Source: Aminobacter sp. HY435 | Lineage (GTDB): Bacteria > Pseudomonadota > Alphaproteobacteria > Rhizobiales > Rhizobiaceae | Reading direction: 5' to 3' | DNA length: 64,000 bases | NCBI RefSeq assembly: GCF_027568395.1 | Contig: NZ_JANKZL010000007.1 | Location: 186,001-250,000, forward strand | Shown here: positions 1 to 10,400 of the stretch, one piece after another | How the letters are laid out: each line of letters starts with the position of its first letter | Position numbering within the stretch: position 1 is the first letter of the stretch | Made by a program: the position numbers and the translations under genes | Notes under the pieces: generated by a model | Seen by the model: only the letters and a program-made list of their open reading frames with translations | What the model was told of the DNA's origin: nothing | Database searches by the model: none

Positions 1-372
1 GTTTCCGAAAACAAGCAGAAGGCCTATCCGGCCAGCGTCGACTCGATCCCGACCTCGGCCAACCAGGAAGACCATGTTTCCATGGCCGCCCATGGCGCCC
101 GCCGACTGCTTGGCATGATCGAAAACGCCAATGGCGTGCTCGGCATCGAGCTGCTTGCGGCAGCCCAGGGTTGTGACTTCCATGCGCCGCTCGCCTCCAG
201 CGAAGCGCTCGAGGCGGTGCGCAAGATGGTGCGGGCCCAGGTGCCGCATCTCGACGACGACCGCCATTTCCATCCCGACATGGAGAAGGCCATCGCATTG
301 GTTCGCTCAGGCGCGATTGTTGATGCAATCGCCGGCGTCGAACTGCCAGCAGTCTCGGGGGCGCCGGCATGA
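1..372 (+). CDS. hutH: Histidine ammonia-lyase, C-terminal part
   Basis: Reading frame 1 is open from the first base to a TGA at 370-372, giving the last 123 residues of histidine ammonia-lyase, which deaminates histidine to urocanate in the cytoplasm. The part seen contains the family's C-terminal block with [10 protein letters not shown] followed by A-A-H-G-A-R-R-L, typical of the HutH/PAL fold. The MIO catalytic loop lies upstream, outside the window. The stop codon overlaps the start of hutG by four bases (ATGA), so the two are translationally coupled. Identification is firm from the motif and from the hutG-hutU context. Confidence 0.93.
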   Translation, partial: VSENKQKAYPASVDSIPTSANQEDHVSMAAHGARRLLGMIENANGVLGIELLAAAQGCDFHAPLASSEALEAVRKMVRAQVPHLDDDRHFHPDMEKAIALVRSGAIVDAIAGVELPAVSGAPA

Positions 373-1187
373 GTGAAACCTCCTGGCTGGCGGTAAAGCG
401 GGGCGATGCGCCGCTTCTGGTCAGCATTCCGCATACCGGAACCGACCTTGTCGGGCTCGATGATCGTTTCGTCACGACATGGCTTGCGCGCCGCGACACG
501 GACTGGTGGATCGACAAGCTTTACGATTTCGCCGAAGGCCTTGGTGCGACAGTGGTGCGGACGTCCGTGTCGCGCTCGGTCATAGACGTCAACCGCGACC
601 CTTCCGGCGCTTCGCTTTATCCGGGGCAGGCGACGACTGAGCTTTGCCCAACGACTACGTTCGACGGCGATGCACTCTACAAGGTGGAGCATCAGCCGGA
701 CGCAGACGAGATAAACCGGCGTCGCGTTGCCTATTTCGAGCCCTATCACGCTGCCCTGGAGAGCGAAATCTCGCGCCTCCGCGCGCTGCATCCGAAGATC
801 GTGCTCTATGACTGCCACTCGATCCGCTCGGTGATGCCACGCCTGTTCGATGGCCGGCTGCCGGTGTTCAATCTTGGCACCAACGACGGCACGAGCACCG
901 ATCCGGTGCTGCAGGACAAGGTCGCTGCGATCATGGCCGGAACCGGCAGGCCGTGGGTGGTCAATGGCCGCTTCAAGGGTGGCTGGATCACCCGTCACCA
1001 TGGTCGTCCCTCCGAAGGGGTCCATGCCTTGCAGATGGAACTCGCCAATCGCGGCTACATGCTCGAGCCGGAAGGCAAGGGCGAACCGTCCAACTGGCCA
1101 GTGCCTTACGACGCCGAATTCTCCGCGCCGATCCGCGCGACGCTGACAGACATCCTCAAGACCGCGCTCGCCTGGGCGGGCAACTGA
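369..1187 (+). CDS. hutG: N-formylglutamate deformylase
   Basis: The product is a 272-residue cytoplasmic hydrolase of the N-formylglutamate amidohydrolase family. It removes formate from N-formyl-L-glutamate, the last step of the five-step histidine pathway. The N-terminus has the family block S-I-P-H-T-G, followed by conserved D-T-D-W and the stretch [17 protein letters not shown] lies near residue 140 and is expected to supply metal ligands. The start overlaps the hutH stop (ATGA). HutG is normally paired with a formiminoglutamate deiminase (HutF), which is not in this window and may lie upstream. Length is normal for the family. Confidence 0.93.
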   Translation: MSETSWLAVKRGDAPLLVSIPHTGTDLVGLDDRFVTTWLARRDTDWWIDKLYDFAEGLGATVVRTSVSRSVIDVNRDPSGASLYPGQATTELCPTTTFDGDALYKVEHQPDADEINRRRVAYFEPYHAALESEISRLRALHPKIVLYDCHSIRSVMPRLFDGRLPVFNLGTNDGTSTDPVLQDKVAAIMAGTGRPWVVNGRFKGGWITRHHGRPSEGVHALQMELANRGYMLEPEGKGEPSNWPVPYDAEFSAPIRATLTDILKTALAWAGN

Positions 1188-1210
1188 CACACGCCAAGGG
1201 AGGTTTCCGC

Positions 1211-2887
<1,677 letters not shown>

Positions 2888-2903
2888 CAATCCTGGGCTG
2901 ACC

Positions 2904-3509
2904 ATGCGCATCATCCGTCACGCCGACTGCCGCCCGATGCCGTGGAAGAACGGCGGCGGCGTGACGACCGAAATCATCGCGTGGCCGCCTGCGGCCGGGC
3001 TCGACGACTTCCACTGGCGCATTTCGATGGCGCAGGTGGCAGCCGGCGGCCCGTTTTCCGTCTTTTCCGGTATCGACCGCACGCTGACAGTGCTCGAAGG
3101 CACCATGCGGCTGGCGATCGAGGGCGCTGGCGAACACTTGCTGTCGCGGCATTCCGAGCCCTGCGTCTTCCCCGGCGATGTCGCAACATCCGCCAAACTG
3201 GTCGACGGCCCCGTGCTCGACTTCAACGTGATGACCCGCCGTGGAAGCCACAACCATCGGGTTCGCCGGCTTGAGCTGGCGCGCGAGGCCGATATTGAGG
3301 CGGGTGACGGGACGTTCCTGCTGTTTATCGCTTCCGGTGCGGCGCTCATCGGCGTTGGCGAGGGGACGATCGACCTCGGCGAGCGGGACACGCTGTGTCT
3401 CGATCCCGGCGCGGGAAGGCTCCGTATCGCGCCTGCCACGGCGGTGAGCCTGCTGGCCGTCAACATCATGTCATGGCGGCACCCTCCACTTTGCCGTGAC
3501 GTCCGCTAG
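2904..3509 (+). CDS. hutD: HutD-family protein
   Basis: This 201-residue protein belongs to the HutD family, small cupin-like cytoplasmic proteins found at the end of many hut operons. The N-terminus shows the family pattern R-x-M-P-W-K-N-G-G-G-V-T-T-E-I. HutD is thought to be an accessory or metabolite-sensing protein that tempers the pathway; no enzyme activity is established, so I infer only that role. The ATG at 2904 is 16 bases after hutU. The longer open frame from 2739 is shadow sequence inside hutU. Confidence 0.85.
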   Translation: MRIIRHADCRPMPWKNGGGVTTEIIAWPPAAGLDDFHWRISMAQVAAGGPFSVFSGIDRTLTVLEGTMRLAIEGAGEHLLSRHSEPCVFPGDVATSAKLVDGPVLDFNVMTRRGSHNHRVRRLELAREADIEAGDGTFLLFIASGAALIGVGEGTIDLGERDTLCLDPGAGRLRIAPATAVSLLAVNIMSWRHPPLCRDVR

Positions 3510-3587
3510 TTACTGGAGGACTGTTCCTTTTCAGGGACGGTAGGTCAGGCCGCCGGCCGAAACCGCGCGGCAAAGGGAGAAGCTGTG

Positions 3588-4160
3588 ATGGACAACCACA
3601 GGGTCGGCTATTTCATCGGCAGTCTGGCGGCCGGTTCGATCAATCGCAAACTTGCCAAGGCTCTGGTTCGGCTAAAGCCGGAAACGTTGGAGATGGAAGA
3701 AATCTCGTTCCGCGACCTTCCGCTCTACAGCTATGACTACGACGCTGATTTCCCGCCCGCCGCCCGCGCATTCAAGGAGGCCCTGGCCAACGTCGACGCC
3801 GTGCTGTTCGTCACCCCCGAATACAACCGGTCCATCCCTGGCGGATTGAAGAACGCCATCGACTGGGCGAGCCGGCCCTACGGGCAGAATTCGTTCACCC
3901 GCAAGCCCTCGGCGGTGATCGGAACGTCGCCGGGTGCGATTGGCACTGCAGTGGCGCAGCAGAGCCTTCGCAGCGTGCTCAGCTTTTGCAATTCGCCGCA
4001 GATGAACGCGCCCGAGGCCTATATCCAGTTCAAGCCGGGATTGATTACCGACGACGGAGACGTGACGGTTCCGGACACCGCGAAATTCCTCGAGAGTTAC
4101 ATGTCCGAGTTTCACGCCTTCATCGACCGGGTCTATACGGTTCTGCCGCGCAGCAGGTGA
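3588..4160 (+). CDS. NADPH-dependent FMN reductase
   Basis: This 190-residue flavodoxin-like protein resembles the NADPH-dependent FMN/chromate/azo reductase family. The N-terminus G-S-L-A-A-G-S-I-N-R-K-L-A resembles the FMN phosphate loop. The middle carries the family hallmark V-T-P-E-Y-N-R-S-I-P-G-G-L-K-N-A-I-D-W, which packs on the flavin and forms the dimer. It is a cytoplasmic quinone or flavin reductase; the natural substrate cannot be read from sequence. GTG at 3585 precedes ATG at 3588. The ribosome site GGGAGA at 3575-3580 sits 7 bases before the ATG, so I prefer the ATG. It appears to be a single-gene unit between hut and ndvB. Confidence 0.85.
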   Translation: MDNHRVGYFIGSLAAGSINRKLAKALVRLKPETLEMEEISFRDLPLYSYDYDADFPPAARAFKEALANVDAVLFVTPEYNRSIPGGLKNAIDWASRPYGQNSFTRKPSAVIGTSPGAIGTAVAQQSLRSVLSFCNSPQMNAPEAYIQFKPGLITDDGDVTVPDTAKFLESYMSEFHAFIDRVYTVLPRSR

Positions 4161-4184
4161 CGCTGGACCGGGTGCCTAACTCGG

Positions 4185-4214
4185 CAGGCGGTGCCCTGTT
4201 GAGGGCACTGCCTG
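4185..4214 (+). terminator. Strong hairpin after FMN reductase
   Basis: Positions 4185-4197 and 4202-4214 form a 13-pair stem with a single G-U wobble and a four-base loop. The hairpin starts 25 bases after the stop codon. It lacks an immediate T tract; the nearest T-rich run (ATTTTGTTT) is near 4226. It may be a terminator or an mRNA-stabilising structure. The rest of 4161-4468, the upstream region of ndvB, holds no other gene I can support. Confidence 0.5.
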
Positions 4215-4468
4215 ACATATGCCCAATTTTGTTTGGCTGAACACGAAAAAGCCTGAATACTTGCGTTCCGATCTGAACTCGGCACTGCTATGTGGCACGT
4301 GGCGTCGCGGGCGATGGCGACGTCATATTTTCACTAAATCGCAGGTGCAAAGCGGTACAACGACTGTTGTATTGCCATGCAACCATTTGTTGTTTGAACT
4401 GGTTATGCGGCAGGTCCGCGACGCCGCAAGGTGGCGCGGATTTTTCTGCCAAACGGACAATGCTGTAT

Positions 4469-7400
4469 ATGAATATTCAGACCGACCCACGCCGGATCAA
4501 CGATGTAGTGCCGAGCTTCCCGGCCGTCGCGGAGCAGCCCATCCGGGCGACCGTGCTGCATGAGGATCGGCTCAGGGCCACGGGCGAAAGCCTGGCGCGC
4601 AAGGAGCTGCCATCCTATTTCGGCCTTGGCGGGTTTGATTTCCACGCGCGCATCCGCGAAAGCGCCAAGCGTATCCTTCAGGTCTATCGCGACACCAATG
4701 CGGCGCAGGGAAGGGGCGAGCCGATCACGCCTGCCGCGCAATGGCTGCTCGACAACAACTATCTGGTCGAAGAGACGATCTATCAGGTCAAGCGCGACCT
4801 GCCGAAGCGCTTCTATCGCGAGCTGCCGACGATGGAGATCGCGCCGGGCCAGTCGGTGCCGCGCGCCCTTGCAATAGCCTGGGTCTACGTCGCCCATTCC
4901 GACAGCACTGTTTCGGCGCAGATGTTCAAGGCCATCGTCGAGGGCTACCAGTCCATCGAACCGCTTCAGATCGGCGAGCTCTGGGCGTTGCCGTCGCTTT
5001 TGCGCTTCGTGCTGATCGAAAACCTTCGTCGCATCGCGGTGCGCGTCAATCGCGCCCGCGAAATGCGCGCCATCGCCAACGACGTCGCCGACCGCCTGCA
5101 AACCGTGCAGGAAAAGGACGACGGCCTGGCCCTGCTGCAGGCCTATGCCGCGCATGCCCGCGACACCACCTTCGCCACGCAGCTTCTGTACCGTTTGCGC
5201 GATGGCTCGCAAAATGCCGGTAAGGCATTGAGCTGGCTGGAAAATGAGCTCGAAAAGTCTGGCAGCGACGCCGAAGAGATCATCATCGGCGAGCATCACA
5301 CGCTGTCGTCAGGAAATGTCACCACCGGCAACATCATCCGCGGCCTGAGGCTCATTGACGACCAGGACTGGACCGTATGGTTCGAGGACGTCAGCCGTGT
5401 TGACGCGCTGTTGCGCGAGCGCACGAATTTCGCCCAACTCGATTTCGCGTCGCGCGACCAGTACCGCGCGGCCATCGAGGAACTCGCCCGGCACTCGAAG
5501 CTCTCGGAATATCAGGTCGCCGAACGGGCGACGGATTTTGCCGACGCCGAAAAGCCGGTTCCGGAGGGTGCGCCACAACTGCAGAAGGATTGCTCCGACG
5601 TTGGCTTCTTCCTTGTCGGGCCACGCCGCCAGGAGCTTGAACGGGCAATCGGATACCGGCCGACGATAGGCCGGCTGGTCAACCGCGCCTTCCGCAAGAC
5701 CAATTGGCTCGGCATTGCCGTGCCGGTGTTCGCGTTGACCGTGCTGTTGCTGTTCCTCGCCGGCAACGCGCTGGCCGCGCTTGGCCTGCCGGCGGGCGCC
5801 ATTGCGCTGATGCTGGTGTTGTTTTCGGTGCCGGCCAGCGAAGGCGCGCTGGCCTTCTTCAACACCATCGTGCTCAAGTTCCTCGAACCGACCCGGCTCG
5901 TTGGCTACGAGTTCAAGGACGGGGTTCCGGCCGAAGCGCGTACCCTGGTCGTTGTGCCGTCGCTGATCGGTTCGCGTGACGATGTTGACGAGAACATCCG
6001 CAACATCGAGGTCCACCACCTCGCCAACATGGCCGGTGAAATCCATTTCGCCGTCTTGTCGGACTGGCCCGACAGCCAGGTCGAGGTGTCGACCGGCGAC
6101 CGCGAGATCTACGAGTACGCCCGCCGCGAAATCGCCCGGCTGAACCAGCGCTACCCCAGCGAAGGCGCGCCCAGGTTCTACCTGCTGCACCGCCGCCGGC
6201 TGCATAATCCCGCGCAGGATTGCTGGATGGGCTGGGAACGCAAGCGCGGCAAGCTGCATGAACTCGACCTGCTGCTGCGTGGCGACGGCGACACCACCTT
6301 CCTGCCCACCGACGCGCCGCTGCCGGAGAACGTCATCCATGTCATGACGCTCGACGCCGACACGCGCATGACACGCGGCTCCGTCGCCAAGCTGGTCGGC
6401 AAGATGTGCCATCCACTCAACCGGCCGGAGTTCGACGCCGAGCGCCGCGTTGTCACGGCCGGCTACGCCATCCTGCAGCCGCGCGTCACGCCGTCCCTGA
6501 CCACGGGTGACGAAGCGTCGTTCTTCCAGCGCGTCTTTTCGGCCAACCGCGGCCTCGATCCGTATGTTTTCGCCGTTTCCGATCTCTACCAGGACGTCTT
6601 CGGCGAGGGCACCTTCACCGGTAAGGGCCTGTACCACGTCGATGCCATGGAGGCAGCGCTCAAGGGCCGCATCGCTGAAAACACCGTTCTCAGCCACGAT
6701 CTGCTCGAAGGCGCGCTGGCACGCGCCGCCCTTGTCACCGACGTCGAGGTGGTGGAAGACTACCCGACGCGCTATTCGGTCGACGCCTCGCGGCAGCATC
6801 GCTGGGCGCGCGGCGACTGGCAGTTGCTCGGCTTCATCTTCGATCCGAGCTCTGGCGTTCCCGCATTGTCGCGCTGGAAGATGATCGACAACCTGCGCCG
6901 CTCGCTGACTCCGATCTTCTGGGTCATGGCGGCCATCGCCGGCTGGACCCTGCTGCCGTTCACCCAGGCCGCGCAATGGCAGGCCTTGCTCATTCTCAGC
7001 CTGTTCATGGCGCCGACCTTCGATATCATCGATGCGATCCTGCCGAAGAACCGCGAGGCCACGGCGCGCGGCCATTTCAGCGCGCTGGCCCGCGATCTCG
7101 CCTTCGGCACCGCCATGGTGGCGCTCAAGGTCGTGCTGATGGCGCATCTCGCCTGGATGATGGGCGATGCGATCATCCGTACGCTCTATCGTCTGTTTGT
7201 CAGCCGCAAGAACCTCCTTGAGTGGCGCACGGCCTCGCAGGCGCACAAGTCCGGCGGCAACGACCTCGCCGCCTACTACCGTATGATGTATGGTGCGGTG
7301 ATCATCGCCGTCGTTGGCCTGGCGATACCTGTTTTCGCCGACTCGACCGGTGCCTTCGTCGCCTTCGCCTTTGCCATCTTCTGGGCCGGCTCCCCCGCCT

Positions 7401-10400
7401 TTGCCTGCTTGATCAGCCGCTCGGCGGAGACCGAGGACCGGCTGCACGTCGCGCCATGGGACGTGCACATGCTGCGCACCGTCGCGCGCCGCACCTGGCA
7501 CTATTTCGAGACCTTCGTCACCCCGGAGCAGAACCACCTTCCGCCGGACAATTTCCAGGAAAATCCGACCGGCGTCATCGCCACGCGCACCTCGCCGACC
7601 AACATCGGCGTCTACTTGCTGTCGGTGGTTTCGGCCCGCGATTTCGGCTGGATCAGCCTATCCGACGCAGTCACGCGTATCGACGCCACGATGTCGACCA
7701 TCGAGAAGATGGAGCGGTTTCGCGGCCATCTCTACAATTGGTACGACACAACGACGCTGCGGCCGCTCTATCCGCTCTATGTCTCGAGCGTGGACAGCGG
7801 CAATCTGGCCGGGCACCTGGTCGCCGTCGCCGCCGCCTGTTCGGAATGGGCCGAGGCGCCGTCGGTGCATCTGCAGGGCGATTTCCAGGGCATTCTCGAC
7901 ATCGTTTCAATCATCGAGGAGAGCGTCGCCGAGCTTCCGGACGACCGCCGCCAGCTTCGCCCGTTGCGCCAGCGCCTGATCGACCGGGTCGACGGCATGC
8001 GTCGTGCGGTTGAAACCATCAAGTCGCAACCGGAAATGGCCTCGATCCGCACGATCAACCTCGCCGTGCTGTCGGGCGAAATCCGCAAGCTGGCCGGTGC
8101 GATCCACACCGAGGCCGCCTCGACCAAAAGCGAGCAGCTGGCCGATTGGGCCAGGACGCTCGAAGTTACCTGCGAGGCCCATGTCAACGACGCCCATAGC
8201 GACGATCAAGCGGTTAGCTCACTCCGCGTCAAGCTGATGGAACTGCGCGAGCGCGCCCGCAAGTTCGCCTTCGAGATGAACTTCTCGTTCCTGATGCGCA
8301 ACGAGCGCAAGCTCTTGTCCATCGGCTATCGTGTCGAGGAGCACCAGCTCGATGAAAGCTGCTACGACCTTCTGGCGTCGGAAGCGCGTCTGACCAGCCT
8401 GTTCGCCATCGCCAAGGGCGACGTGCCGACCGAGCATTGGTTCCGCCTGGGCCGCCCGATCGTCGAGATCGGCTTCCAGGGCGCGCTGATGTCGTGGTCC
8501 GGCTCGATGTTCGAGTACCTGATGCCGCCGCTGGTGATGAAGGAGCCGCAGGGCGGCATCCTCAACCAGACCAACAAGCTGATCATCCGCCGCCAGATCC
8601 AGTATGGCCGCTCGAAGGGCATTCCGTGGGGTATTTCGGAAGCCGCCTACAACGGCCGCGACCGCGAGCTGACCTATCAGTACACCAATTTTGGCGTGCC
8701 CGGTCTCGGCCTCAAGCGCGGTCTTGGCCAGAACACCGTCATCGCGCCCTACGCCACCGTGCTTGCCGCGCAGTTCATGCCGGCCGAGGCTACGTCCAAC
8801 CTCAGGCGCTTGCGCAAGGTCGGGGCGATGGGCCGCTACGGTTACTACGACGCCGTCGACTACACGCCGCAGCGCGTGCCCGAAGGCACCGACCATGCCG
8901 TCGTCTACAACTACATGGCCCACCACCAGGGCATGTCGATCGTGTCGATCGCCAACGTCATCTTCGAAGGCAGGATGCGTGACCGCTTCCACAGCGATCA
9001 GGTCATCGAGGCGGCCGAACTGCTGCTGCAGGAGAAGGCGCCGCGCGACATTCCTGTCGCAACCGTGCGCACCGAAGTCGCCGAGCACACCAAGGACGAG
9101 ACCGCCGATCACAGCGCCGACACGCGTCTGTTGCTCAATCCGATGCGGTCGCTGCGGTCGACCAACCTGATGTCGAACGGCCGCTATTCGGTGATGGTGA
9201 CAGCCACCGGCTCCGGCTACAGCCGCTGGAACGACATGGCGATCACCCGCTGGCAGCCCGATCCGACGGAAGACCGTCTCGGCACCTACCTGTTCCTGCG
9301 CGACACCGAGACCGGCGACTGGTGGTCGGCGACGTCCGAACCGAAGCGCGCCACCGGCGAGCAGGTGCAGACGGTGTTCTGCGACGACAAGGCCAACTTC
9401 ATCAAGACAGTCGGCACGCTGCGCAGCGAGGTCGAGTGCATAGTCGTGTCCGAGGGCAATGGCGAAGCGCGTCGCGTGGTTATCTGGAACGATGCGGCCG
9501 TCGATCGCCACATCGAGGTGACGTCGTTCGCCGAACTGGTCCTTGCGCCCGAGGCCAACGACACTGCGCATCCGGCCTTCTCGAAGATGTTCGTCGAGAC
9601 CGAGATCACGCACAACGGCAGCACCATCCTGGCCACCCGCCGCACGCGGTCCGCCGGCGAGCCTTCGGTCGTTGCCGCGCATTTCGTCACCGATCAGTCT
9701 GGTCATGTGCGCGACACCGAGGCCGAAACAGACCGCCGCGCCTTCATTGGGCGCGGGCGCACGATTGCCGACCCGGCAGCGTTCGACCCCGGCGCCAAAC
9801 TGACTGGCAGCGCGGGCTTCACGCTCGACCCGGTTGCTGCCCTGCGCCGTCGCGTGCGCGTTCCCGCCAACAAGAAGGTGACGCTGACCTTCTGGACCAT
9901 CGTTGGTGCGACGCGCGAAGAGGTCGAGGAGACGGTCTCGCGGCTCGACCATCCCGAAGGCTACCAGCGTCAGGCGATGCTGTCGTGGACGCGTTCGCAG
10001 GTGCAGACCCGCCATCTCGGGCTCAGCCTGGCGGATGCCGCCAATGTGCAGAAGCTGGCGCGGTACCTGATCTATCCGGATCCGTTCCTGCGCCTGTCGG
10101 CGGATGCCATTGCTTCCGGGCTCGGTCCGCAATCGGCGCTCTGGCCGATGGCGATTTCCGGCGACTTCCCGATCCTGGCAATCAGGATCGGCGACATCGC
10201 CGACATCGAGATCGTCGCCCAGGCGCTGCGCTTCCAGGAGTACATGCGCGCCCGCGGCCTCGTTGCCGATCTGGTCATCGTCAACGAGCAGGCCTCGTCC
10301 TATGTCCAGGACCTGCAGCAGGCGATCGAGCATCTGTGCGAGAACAGCCGCCTGCGCGGCAAGGAGCTCGGGCCGCGCCAGCATATCTTCGCGGTCCGGC

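Noticed and set aside
4292-4468. N-terminal extension of ndvB
   Set aside because: It would add about 59 cysteine- and arginine-rich residues absent from the family; ATG 4469 gives normal length.
5309-7537. Open frame of 742 codons antisense to ndvB
   Set aside because: Shadow of the ndvB coding strand; no recognisable domain.
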